From positions 1 to 9,348 of the forward strand of contig NZ_CAMPHH010000130.1 in assembly GCF_946885855.1 (NCBI RefSeq): DNA of 9,348 nucleotides. The letters are read 5' to 3'. The notes under the pieces were generated by a model. It ran no database searches. It worked only from the letters and a program-made list of their open reading frames with translations, and was not told where the DNA came from. This DNA is from an uncultured Actinotalea sp. GTDB taxonomy: Bacteria; Actinomycetota; Actinomycetes; Actinomycetales; Cellulomonadaceae. The position numbers and the translations under genes were made by a program. This document shows, in pieces, positions 1 through 5,911 of the stretch. The first letter of the stretch is position 1, and each line of letters starts with the position of its first letter.

Positions 1-225
1 ACCCTCCCCGGGGGGCAGGAGTCGCAGCCGCGCGACGAGGTACCCCTCGTGACCGATCAGCCGGCGCCACCTCTCCACCCCGACGACGGTACCGAGGGCG
101 CTACGCCTCGTGAAGGGCACGGTCCCGCTGCGGCACGGCCACCGCCTCGCCGCGCGGGACCGGCCCGCGCGGACCAGACTCGACGAGGTCCCCGCCACGA
201 CACCGCCACAGCCCCGGAGGCCACG
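1..225 (+). other. Leader/intergenic stretch upstream of the DUF2231 gene, with two small inverted repeats
   Basis: No gene can be supported here. An open frame in phase with the downstream gene begins with GTG at 49, but it encodes only Pro/Ala/Arg-rich sequence and has no convincing ribosome binding site, so I treat it as untranslated. Two short inverted repeats are visible: ACGAGG (35-40) with CCTCGT (45-50) around a 4-base loop, and CGAGGGCG (93-100) with CGCCTCG (104-110), which has one bulged base. Both end in the same CCTCGTGA string. They could be leader hairpins or the end of an upstream transcription unit. I cannot identify a -10/-35 promoter by eye. Confidence 0.35.
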
Positions 226-879
226 ATGACGACCGCCCCGCAGACCCCCTCCGTCGACGCCTTCGAGGAGGCCCGCGGCCGCTACCGGGCGGACGAGCCG
301 GCGCTGGTGGGCCTGGCCCTGCGCCTGGAGGAGGACGCGCGTCTGGACGCGGCGGTCGACGCGCTCCGGCCCGCGGCGGACGCCCTGGTCGCCGAGCCCG
401 CCCGCCGGGACGCCCTGCTGGGCAAGGTCATGGGCCACTCCCTGCACCCCGTGCTGACGGACGTCCCGATCGGCGCATGGGTGTCCGCCCTCGCCCTCGA
501 CCTCGTCGGCGGTCACGCCTCCCGGCCCGCGGCCCGCCGCCTCATCGGCCTGGGGATCCTCGCCGCCGTGCCCACGGCGGTCAGCGGGCTCGCCGACTGG
601 CAGCACGCGGGGCGCCGGGACCAGCGCGTCGGCGTCGTGCACGCCGCCGGGAACAGCGTGGGGCTCCTCCTCTTCGGCGCGTCGTGGCTGGCCCGGGGCC
701 GCGGTCACCACGCGCGCGGCGTCGCGCTCGGGCTCCTCGGTGGCGCCGCGGCCGGGTTCAGCGGCTTCCTCGGCGCCCACCTGTCCCTCGCGCGGAACGT
801 CGCGGCGCGTGACGAGGCGTTCGCCGACTCCCTGCCCGTCAGCTCCGCGGACCGGACGGGCGTGGAGCTGACGAGCTGA
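226..879 (+). CDS. DUF2231 family integral membrane protein
   Basis: A 217-residue membrane protein. The start is ATG 226, because GGAGG at 216-220 lies 5 bases upstream; the 59-codon extension back to GTG 49 is low-complexity. A soluble, helical, acidic N-terminal part (about residues 1-65) precedes the DUF2231 core. The core shows GHSLHPVLTDVPIGAW at 70-85, GLADW at 121-125, HAAGN at 139-143 and GAHLSLARN at 183-191. About four hydrophobic segments are visible near 81-95, 105-122, 136-156 and 164-186. The conserved histidines (71, 74, 139, 184) sit at membrane edges, which has led to suggestions of haem or metal binding in this family; the biochemical role is not established. Related proteins sometimes accompany Rieske-type ferredoxin domains, but none is present here. 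It is transcribed alone and converges on the next gene. Family assignment is good; function unknown. Confidence 0.85.
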   Translation: MTTAPQTPSVDAFEEARGRYRADEPALVGLALRLEEDARLDAAVDALRPAADALVAEPARRDALLGKVMGHSLHPVLTDVPIGAWVSALALDLVGGHASRPAARRLIGLGILAAVPTAVSGLADWQHAGRRDQRVGVVHAAGNSVGLLLFGASWLARGRGHHARGVALGLLGGAAAGFSGFLGAHLSLARNVAARDEAFADSLPVSSADRTGVELTS

Positions 880-915
880 ACGGCTGACAGGAGGGGCCGG
901 CAGGACAGGGTGCGC

Positions 916-961
916 CGGACCCGTGCGGTCCGCGGGCACGGCACGACTGGTGCCGGGTGCC
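916..961. terminator. Hairpin pair between convergent genes (putative bidirectional terminator)
   Basis: Two adjacent inverted repeats fill the 108-base convergent gap. The first is CGGACC (916-921) with GGTCCG (927-932) around a 5-base loop. The second is stronger: GGCAC GGCAC (935-944) pairs with GTGCC (950-954) and GTGCC (957-961), giving ten G-C-rich base pairs with a two-base bulge (GG, 955-956) and the loop GACTG. There is no T-run on either side, so a classical intrinsic terminator cannot be claimed; T-less hairpins are often proposed as terminators in actinomycetes. The role is inferred from position. Confidence 0.5.
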
Positions 962-987
962 TCCCGAGGGCGCCCGGCCCGCCGCCC

Positions 988-1470
988 TCACCCGTGGACG
1001 TGCGCGGACACGCCCGTCCGCGCCGCGATCTCCTCCTCCGCGATGTCCGTGAGACGGTCCGCGAGGTGCCGCAGCGCCCGTGCCACCGCCACCTCGTCGC
1101 CGATGAGGACGGCCGGCTGGTCGCCCGGGTCGCGACGCGCGCGCCCGACGGCGTCCACCCGTTCCGGTCCGGCGAGCAGCGTCGCCTGCGCCAGGGTCTC
1201 CCGCCCCTCGTGGGTCACGGTGACCTGCACGCGCCAGGTCGCCGCGACGTCGTCGCTCGCCGCCGGCGCCGGCCTCTCCCCCTCGGCGAAGTGCTCGACG
1301 TGCACGTCCGGTCCGGGGAACACGAGCGAGCGCTCCCCGGTGTCGGACCACTCGACGAGGTACGGGGGCGAGCCGTCCTCGTGCCGGACCTCGACGACCT
1401 CGCCGTCCCTGACGGCGCCGTCCACGACGCTCGAGGCCTGGACCAACCTGTCACCCACTGACGCCTTCAT
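988..1470 (-). CDS. DUF1918 - DUF1876 two-domain protein
   Basis: A 160-residue soluble protein. The start is ATG 1470, preceded by GGAGGAGG and a 6-base spacer; a GTG at 1488 in the same frame would put the ribosome site inside the gene and is rejected. Residues 1-62 match DUF1918, an SH3-like small barrel: MKASVGDRLV at the start, GEVVEVRHEDGSPPYLVEW around 23-41 and SLVFPGPDVHVEH at 48-60. Residues 78-152 match DUF1876: TWRVQVTV, an Ala-rich strand, RVDAVGRARRDPGDQPAVLIGDEVAVARALRHL around 104-136 and a C-terminal helix. An acidic/Pro-Ala linker joins them. The two families are usually separate short actinobacterial proteins, often in stress or dormancy regulons, so the fusion suggests that they work together. 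Molecular function unknown. An upstream mini-ORF overlaps its start (see 1451-1522). Confidence 0.8.
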   Translation of the reverse strand: MKASVGDRLVQASSVVDGAVRDGEVVEVRHEDGSPPYLVEWSDTGERSLVFPGPDVHVEHFAEGERPAPAASDDVAATWRVQVTVTHEGRETLAQATLLAGPERVDAVGRARRDPGDQPAVLIGDEVAVARALRHLADRLTDIAEEEIAARTGVSAHVHG

Positions 1471-1522
1471 CGCCGTCCTCCTCCGCACTCGTTCGGCCGA
1501 TCCGGATGGTGGGTGCCTTCAT
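1451..1522 (-). CDS. Possible 23-residue upstream ORF overlapping the DUF1918/DUF1876 start
   Basis: ATG at 1522 opens a 23-codon frame ending with TGA at 1453-1451, which overlaps the first 20 bases of the downstream gene in another frame. Its initiation region, GCGGAGGAGCACGATGAAGGC in reverse complement, is nearly a copy of the real gene's own start region, so a good Shine-Dalgarno site lies 4-5 bases before the ATG. The peptide (MKAPTIRIGRTSAEED, then acidic residues) resembles no family I know. It could be a translated leader that couples or limits translation of the next gene, or simply the remnant of a local duplication. Only the nucleotide pattern is certain. Confidence 0.35.
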   Translation of the reverse strand: MKAPTIRIGRTSAEEDGDEGVSG

Positions 1523-1535
1523 CGTGCTCCTCCGC
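1463..1535 (-). repeat. Imperfect direct duplication of a translation-initiation region
   Basis: Positions 1463-1486 and 1515-1535 carry the same motif, in reverse complement GCGGAGGAG, a short spacer, then GATGAAGGC. The copies differ by one substitution and a three-base length difference in the spacer, and lie 52 bases apart, so the two ATGs are in different frames. The copy at 1463-1486 serves the DUF1918/DUF1876 gene; the other opens the 23-codon frame. Confidence 0.75.
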
Positions 1536-1757
1536 GAGGGCCGGCGGGAGGGGGCAGTGGTCCCGGTCCGGTGACGGCAGCGGCGCGGGCCCGAGCCGCG
1601 CCGCGGCGCGCCCCCGTGCGCCCGTGGTGTGGCCGCGCTCTCACGTGCATCGCCGAGCGGTCGATCAGAGGGCGAGCCGGCCCGATGAGGACGGCTCGTC
1701 GGACGCCGCTGCCGGAGCTGCGGCACGGGCCGGGCCACCGGCGGGAGGGCGGGGCGC
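1536..1757. other. Divergent intergenic region between the DUF1918/DUF1876 and diguanylate cyclase genes
   Basis: This is the gene-free remainder of the divergent gap. It must hold the promoters of both flanking genes, but I cannot identify convincing -10/-35 elements or operators by eye. Its right end carries GGGAGGG (1743-1749), 8 bases before ATG 1758, the ribosome binding site of the cyclase gene. All reading frames crossing it are shadows of neighbouring genes. Confidence 0.4.
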
Positions 1758-2732
1758 ATGGCGGGGACGTGGTCCTTCGTGGTCCGGCCGAGCCGGACCG
1801 TCGAGGTCCGGGTGCTCGCGCGCGCCTGCCTCGTCGCCGGGCTCGTCGCCTGGTTCACCGCTCTCGCGCCCTTCAGCCCGACGGCGCCGCGCGGCCTCGC
1901 CGTCGGGTTCGGGGCCCTGGGGCTCCTCCTGGGGCTCGCGCTCCACCGGCACGCGGACCGGGTCACCGCGCTCGCCGTGCACGGCGTGCTCGTGCTGGCG
2001 ACCGGCGTCATCGGCGGGTGCGTCGGCGCGTCGACGACCGCCGCCGGGACGCAGGTCACCGCCGCGGCGTTCCTCTGGGTCGTCCTCTACAGCGCGATCA
2101 CCCACTCCCGCCGCGCGCTCGCGGCCCACCTCGGCCTCGTCGGCGTCGCCCTGGCCACCGGCCTGCACGCGGCCGCCGCCCCCTCGCCGTTCCAGACGTG
2201 GGCCTTCCTCATGTCCCTGGTGGGTGCGGTCTCCCTCGTGCTGCACGGCGTGGTCGCGGAGTTCCGGGGGCTCGCCACGCAGGACGGCCTGACGGGCGCG
2301 CTCACGCGCGCCGCCTTCCTGGAGACGGCGGAGCGCACGCTGCGGCACGCGACCCGGACGGGTCATCCGGTCTCCGTCGTCGTCCTCGACCTCGACGACT
2401 TCAAGGTCGTCAACGACACCCTCGGCCACGCCGCCGGCGACGCCGTCCTCGTCAAGACGGCCTCCGCCTGGCGGGCCGCCGCGGGCCAGGGGGACGCGCT
2501 CGGGCGCCTCGGCGGTGACGAGTTCGCCCTCCTCCTGCCGGGCGCCGACCCGTCGGCGACCGAGGCGTTCGTCGACCGCCTGCGCACGACGACGCCCTCG
2601 GCCTGGTCGAGCGGCGCGGCCACCGTCGCCGCCGGCGAGGGCCTCGACGCGCTCCTGGCCCGGGCCGACGCCGCCCTGTACGAGGACAAGCGCCGCCGGA
2701 CCGGCGCCGGGGCGGTGGCGGCCACCGGCTGA
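1758..2732 (+). CDS. Membrane-bound GGDEF-domain diguanylate cyclase
   Basis: A 324-residue protein predicted to make cyclic di-GMP from two GTP. The start is ATG 1758, with GGGAGGG 8 bases upstream. The N-terminal half has about six hydrophobic segments (near 18-38, 46-63, 69-90, 100-116, 121-139, 147-168) and forms an unnamed membrane sensor module without PAS, GAF or HAMP. The GGDEF domain follows from about 172: DGLT at 176-179, the metal-binding DLDDFK at 211-216, ND and TLGHAAGD at 219-228, and the signature GGDEF at 252-256, all intact, ending with ARADAALYEDKRR near 301-313. The inhibitory RxxD that should end five residues before GGDEF reads GQGD (243-246): the arginine is missing, so product inhibition through the primary I-site is unlikely. 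No EAL or HD-GYP domain is fused or nearby. The ATPase gene follows 133 bases downstream on the same strand. Confidence 0.93.
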   Translation: MAGTWSFVVRPSRTVEVRVLARACLVAGLVAWFTALAPFSPTAPRGLAVGFGALGLLLGLALHRHADRVTALAVHGVLVLATGVIGGCVGASTTAAGTQVTAAAFLWVVLYSAITHSRRALAAHLGLVGVALATGLHAAAAPSPFQTWAFLMSLVGAVSLVLHGVVAEFRGLATQDGLTGALTRAAFLETAERTLRHATRTGHPVSVVVLDLDDFKVVNDTLGHAAGDAVLVKTASAWRAAAGQGDALGRLGGDEFALLLPGADPSATEAFVDRLRTTTPSAWSSGAATVAAGEGLDALLARADAALYEDKRRRTGAGAVAATG

Positions 2733-2865
2733 CGTCCGAGCCGGCCCGACCGCTCGACGGGCGGGATCCGGGCCCCTGGGCCACCATGGTGTCGCGTCGG
2801 CGGGGTCGGGACGGCCCCACCCGTCACGGGCCTCCACCGGCCGGCAGTGACAGGGCCATCGGACC
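2733..2865 (+). other. Spacer between the cyclase and the RsbW-like ATPase genes
   Basis: No recognisable gene, terminator or promoter. A 31-codon frame opens at ATG 2786 and ends in the ATGA overlap at 2878-2881, but it has no ribosome site and an Arg/Pro/Gly-rich product, so it is not called. Whether the three rightward genes share one transcript cannot be decided from sequence alone. Confidence 0.3.
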
Positions 2866-3237
2866 ATGGGGACAGCAATGACCTTCGAACGCGGAGACCT
2901 CGGCACCGTCCGCCGCACCGTGCGCTCCTGCGCCCAGAGCGCGGGCCTGGACCCCGACCGCACCGACGACCTCGTCCTCGCCGCCAGCGAGCTCGCGGCG
3001 AACTCGGTGGACCACGGCGGCGGGCGCGGGTCGCTGCGGGCGTGGCACCGCGAGGGCGCCGTCGTCGTCGAGGTGTCCGACCGCGGCCGGATCCTCGACG
3101 CGACGACCGGCAGCCGGGCCCCCAGCGCCGACTCCGAGCGCGGCCGCGGCCTGTGGATGGCCCGCCGCCTCGCCGACCGCTTCCTGCTGCACTCCGGCGC
3201 TCACGGGACGACGGCGCGCCTGGTCGCGCTGGTCTGA
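2866..3237 (+). CDS. RsbW/SpoIIAB-like histidine-kinase-type ATPase (anti-sigma regulatory domain)
   Basis: A 123-residue single-domain GHKL ATPase of the HATPase_c_2 type. In characterised relatives it binds a sigma factor and/or phosphorylates an anti-anti-sigma protein on Ser/Thr. Seen here: N-box SELAANSVDHG at 41-51 with E42 and N46, G1 box SDRGR at 71-75, G2 loop ERGRGLWMARRLADR at 91-105, and the closing HGTTARL at 113-119, so the ATP site is complete. There is no membrane segment and no second domain. The start is uncertain: ATG 2866 has a weak AGGG, while ATG 2878 (residue 5) has GGGGA 5 bases upstream; the fold fits either. No sigma factor or STAS partner lies in the window, so the target is unknown. 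The glycosyltransferase gene starts 3 bases after its stop, so the two are almost certainly co-transcribed. Confidence 0.87.
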   Translation: MGTAMTFERGDLGTVRRTVRSCAQSAGLDPDRTDDLVLAASELAANSVDHGGGRGSLRAWHREGAVVVEVSDRGRILDATTGSRAPSADSERGRGLWMARRLADRFLLHSGAHGTTARLVALV

Positions 3238-3240
3238 CCG

Positions 3241-4188
3241 GTGGCCCCGGGCATCCTCCCGCCGGGCACCCTCGCGAACGGGCCCCGCGACGACGGCGAC
3301 CCGCGCGTCGCCGTCGTCGTCATCACGCACGAGCGGCGCGCCGAGGCGCTGGCCGCCCTCGCCCGGCTCCGCGACCTGCCCGAGCGGCCGCGTGTCGTCG
3401 TCGTCGACAACGGCTCCACGGACGGCACCGCGGACGCGATCCGGCGGGAACACCCGTGGGCGGACCTCGTCGCCAGCCCGACGAACCTGGGGGCGGTCGG
3501 CCGCAACGTCGCGATCGCGCGGCTGCGCGTGCCCTACGTGGCGTTCTGCGACGACGACACGTGGTGGGAGCCCGGGTCGCTGGGCCGGGCCGCAGACGTC
3601 CTCGACGCGCACCCGGACGTGGCCGTCCTCACCGCGCGGATCGTCGTCGAGCCGGGCGGCCGGGAGGACCCGATCGTGGCCGAGCTGCGCGACTCCCCGC
3701 TCCGGGGGCGCCCGGGTCTGCCGGGACCGGCGCTGGGGTCGTTCCTCGCCGGGGCGTCGGTGGTCCGCCGTACCGCGTTCGAAGGCGTCGGCGGGTTCCA
3801 CCCCCGGCTGTGGCTCGGCGGCGAGGAGGAGCTGCTCGCCGCCGACCTCGCGAGCGCGGGCTGGGAGCTCTGCTACGTCCCGGAGCTCCTCGTGCACCAC
3901 CGGCCCTCGCGGGCGCGCGACCCGCACCGGCGCCGGCGCGACGGCATCCGCAACACGCTGTGGTTCACGTGGTTGCGGCGTCCGCTGCCCGCGGCCGCGC
4001 GCCGCACCGTGGACGTCCTGCGGGAGCTGCCGCGCGACCGGGTCTCGGCCGCGGGCGTCCTCGCCGCCCTCCGCGGGCTGCCCTGGGTCGTCCGGGAGCG
4101 CCGCCCGCTGCCCGCGCGGGTCGAGGAGCGCTTCCGCGCCCTGGCGCGCGCCCAGGCGAGCAGCGAGGCCCGGCAGTACGTGAGCTGA
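3241..4188 (+). CDS. Family 2 glycosyltransferase (GT-A fold)
   Basis: A 315-residue cytosolic enzyme expected to transfer a sugar from a nucleotide-sugar donor to a glycan or lipid acceptor. GTG 3241 is the only usable start before the fold and has no clear ribosome site; the 3-base distance to the preceding stop suggests translational coupling. Features: first strand VAVVVITHERR at 23-33, DNGSTDGT at 56-63, NLGAVGRNVAI at 82-92, the metal-binding DDD in CDDDTWW (103-109), and the acceptor-side catalytic region GGFHPRLWLGGEEELLAADL at 184-203, followed by CYVPELLVHHRPS (211-223). These match GT2 enzymes of the rhamnosyltransferase-like group. The C-terminal 90 residues are Arg-rich (RRRRDGIRN near 230-238) and may contact membrane or an acidic partner. 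There are no transmembrane helices. Donor and acceptor cannot be read from sequence; no other polysaccharide genes are in view. Confidence 0.92.
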   Translation: MAPGILPPGTLANGPRDDGDPRVAVVVITHERRAEALAALARLRDLPERPRVVVVDNGSTDGTADAIRREHPWADLVASPTNLGAVGRNVAIARLRVPYVAFCDDDTWWEPGSLGRAADVLDAHPDVAVLTARIVVEPGGREDPIVAELRDSPLRGRPGLPGPALGSFLAGASVVRRTAFEGVGGFHPRLWLGGEEELLAADLASAGWELCYVPELLVHHRPSRARDPHRRRRDGIRNTLWFTWLRRPLPAAARRTVDVLRELPRDRVSAAGVLAALRGLPWVVRERRPLPARVEERFRALARAQASSEARQYVS

Positions 4189-4261
4189 GCGGGGAGGTGG
4201 AGACCCGACGGCGTCGAGCGGCCAGCCGGTTCTCGCGCCCCGCCACACCCCTCCTCGCCCG

Positions 4262-4329
4262 CGAGGTCGGCTGTTCTTCACGAGGTCGGCACCCACACGT
4301 GCCGACCTGGCGCAGACCCGCCGACCTCG
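4262..4329. repeat. Nested inverted repeats: four copies of CGAGGTCGGC or its complement
   Basis: The junction between the convergent glycosyltransferase and exporter genes holds CGAGGTCGGC at 4262-4271 and 4281-4290 (direct, 19 bases apart), then the complement GCCGACCT at 4301-4308 and GCCGACCTCG at 4320-4329. The inner pair makes a perfect ten-base stem, AGGTCGGCAC (4283-4292) with GTGCCGACCT (4299-4308), with a six-base loop CCACAC. The outer pair makes a second perfect ten-base stem (4262-4271 with 4320-4329). There is no T-run. A bidirectional terminator is the simplest reading; a protein-binding array or chromosomal repeat family are alternatives. The rest of the 151-base gap shows nothing else. 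Confidence 0.75.
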
Positions 4330-4339
4330 GTGCTCGCAC

Positions 4340-5839
4340 CTACCGAGGGAAGGCGGGGGTGGCCGCGTCGGCCTCCGCCAGGGCGTCCGCCTCGGTGACG
4401 AGCCGCTGGGGCACCGTGGCGACGACCCGGCCCACGGCCACCAGGGAGATCGCTGCCGCCCCGAGCAGGACCGCACGCAGCCCGAACGCCTCGCCGACGA
4501 CGCCGCCGAGCAGCGCCCCCAACGGGGCCGAGCCGTACGCGAGGAGCCGGCCGACGCCGCCGACCCGGCCGAGCAGGTGTCGCGGGACCATCCGCTGCCG
4601 CATCGAGCTGGTGACGACGTTGCCCACCATGTTGGTGAAGCCGAGGAGCGCGGCGACCCCGAGGAGCACGGGGACGCGGGGGGCGAGGACCGGCACGAGG
4701 AGCAGTGCCGCCTGGGCCCCCCAGCAGACCCGCACGACGGGGACCTCCCGCAGGCGCCGACCCAGACGACCGCTGACGACGGCGCCGCCGACGGCCCCGA
4801 CCGCCAGGGCCGCGGTGAGCACGCCGTAGAGCTCCGCGCGCAGCCCGACGGCGGACTCCGGCCCCACGACCCACAGCGGGAAGACCGCGAAGTACCCCGC
4901 GCTCGCGAAGTTGAGTGCCGTCGCGCCGAGCAGCAGCGGCCACACGACGCGGTGACCGCGCAGGAAACGCAGGCCCTGGCCGATCTCCGCGCGGGCCGTG
5001 GACCTGGTGGCGGTCGGGATGGTCCCGGCGGCGGTCCCGGCCTCGCCCGTCGAAGACGCCGTGCCCGGGTAGTCGACACGTCCCCAGAGGCCGCGCAGGA
5101 CGAGCACCAGGGTCGCGACGCACAGGGCCGCCGGGACGCCGAAGAGCCAACCCGCCCCGAGAGCGACCAGCAGGCCGGCGAGCGGGCCACCGAGGAAGGC
5201 GTTGGCGACCTGCTGGACGCCCATGAGACGGGAGTTCGCGGCGTGCAGCCGGTTCGTCGCGACCACGGACGGGACGAGCGCCCCGGCGGCGGAGTCCGCG
5301 ACGACCTCGGCCACCCCGAACGCCAGGACGAGGCCCACGAGCACCGGCAGGGTCAGGACGTCCGCCAGCGCGGTCGCTGTCGCGACGACGAGCACGAGCA
5401 CGCGCGTGGCGGTGGCGAAGGCGAGCAGACGGGACCGGTCCTTCCGGTCGACCAGGACGCCCACGTGCAGGCTCAGGAGCAGCCAGGGCAGGCCCGCGGC
5501 CGCGGCGACGAAGGACAGGTGCAGCGGGGAGCTGGTCAGGGTGAGCGCCAGCAGCGGCGTGCCGACCTGGAGCACGCCGTCGGAGAGGTTGGACAGGCCT
5601 GTCGCCCCGAGCAGGTGCGCGAACCGCGGCCCGAGGCCCGAGGGCACGGCCGCTGTCGGCGCCGCCGCCGTCGTCATGGGCACCGTCGCCGTGGTGGCTG
5701 CCGTCCCCGTCGTGACTGCCGTCGGTGCGGGCGTCGTCGACGGGGGCGTTGCTGCCGTCGTGGTCGCTGCTGGCGCGCCGTGCGTGGTCACCGCCGGGGC
5801 GGCCCCGTTCGCCGGCCCGGTCGCCCCGGCTCGCTCCAT
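4340..5839 (-). CDS. MFS transporter, MFS_3 (EntS-like) exporter type
   Basis: A 499-residue proton-coupled exporter candidate. ATG 5839 has GAGAGGA (complement of 5846-5852) 6 bases upstream. Residues 1-68 are an unusual Ala/Thr/Pro-rich hydrophilic tail with imperfect repeats; an internal ATG (residue 55, position 5677) lacks a good ribosome site but would give a family-typical length. From about 72 the MFS core runs FAHLLGATGLSNLSDGVLQVGTPLLALT, then motif A as GVLVDRKDRSRLL at 127-139, and a charged central loop near 250-287. The C-terminal half includes RQRMVPRHLLGRVGGVGRL at 414-431, typical of MFS_3 (enterobactin exporter/macrolide efflux relatives). Roughly 10-12 hydrophobic segments are visible. 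The substrate is probably a small hydrophobic compound but cannot be named. Divergent from the ArsR-like gene with a shared operator region, so substrate-induced derepression is likely. Confidence 0.9.
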   Translation of the reverse strand: MERAGATGPANGAAPAVTTHGAPAATTTAATPPSTTPAPTAVTTGTAATTATVPMTTAAAPTAAVPSGLGPRFAHLLGATGLSNLSDGVLQVGTPLLALTLTSSPLHLSFVAAAAGLPWLLLSLHVGVLVDRKDRSRLLAFATATRVLVLVVATATALADVLTLPVLVGLVLAFGVAEVVADSAAGALVPSVVATNRLHAANSRLMGVQQVANAFLGGPLAGLLVALGAGWLFGVPAALCVATLVLVLRGLWGRVDYPGTASSTGEAGTAAGTIPTATRSTARAEIGQGLRFLRGHRVVWPLLLGATALNFASAGYFAVFPLWVVGPESAVGLRAELYGVLTAALAVGAVGGAVVSGRLGRRLREVPVVRVCWGAQAALLLVPVLAPRVPVLLGVAALLGFTNMVGNVVTSSMRQRMVPRHLLGRVGGVGRLLAYGSAPLGALLGGVVGEAFGLRAVLLGAAAISLVAVGRVVATVPQRLVTEADALAEADAATPAFPR

Positions 5840-5911
5840 GGTGGGTCCTCTCCGCTACGCTCGACCTGCCAAGACTTGTTTGCAAAGACAACTCTGCAAA
5901 GGTATCTCTGC
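5840..5911. promoter_or_regulatory. Shared divergent control region with a 14-bp tandem-repeat operator
   Basis: This 72-base gap separates the exporter and regulator starts. From 5867 it contains three abutting 14-base units: TGCCAAGACTTGTT (5867-5880), TGCAAAGACAACTC (5881-5894) and TGCAAAGGTATCTC (5895-5908), then TGCATG running into the regulator's ATG at 5912. Units 2 and 3 agree at 11 of 14 positions, units 1 and 2 at 9 of 14. TTGT (5876-5879) and ACAA (5888-5891) also form an interrupted inverted repeat. The three units are 18/42 G+C, far below the surroundings. AAAGG at 5898-5902, the regulator's likely ribosome site, lies inside unit 3. A poor promoter candidate for the regulator is TTGCAA (5880-5885), 17 bases, TATCTC (5903-5908). 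Operator identity is inferred from position and repetition. Confidence 0.7.

Noticed and set aside
49..225. N-terminal extension of the DUF2231 gene to GTG 49
   Set aside because: The added 59 residues are Pro/Ala/Arg-rich with no family match, and ATG 226 has a near-perfect GGAGG at 5 bases.
2786..2881. 31-codon leader ORF ending in an ATGA overlap with ATG 2878
   Set aside because: No ribosome binding site, no plausible peptide, and the overlap is expected by chance; kept only as a note on the uncertain start.
2847..4829. 660-codon rightward frame overlapping the ATPase and glycosyltransferase
   Set aside because: Translation is Arg/Pro-rich without motifs, whereas the other frame carries complete GHKL and GT2 signatures.
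2824..5190. 788-codon leftward open frame across the ATPase and glycosyltransferase genes
   Set aside because: Low-complexity Arg/Ala/Pro composition and complete overlap with well-supported rightward genes; a shadow frame.
5880..5908. Strong promoter for the ArsR-like gene (TTGCAA, 17 bases, TATCTC)
   Set aside because: Only partial consensus matches, and the predicted start would fall at or just after the ATG; mentioned as a weak candidate, not called as a feature.
4577..5911. Long open frame running into the ArsR-like gene from the left
   Set aside because: It lies opposite the exporter gene throughout, is Arg/Gly/Asp-rich without domains, and reflects the scarcity of stop codons in G+C-rich antisense frames.
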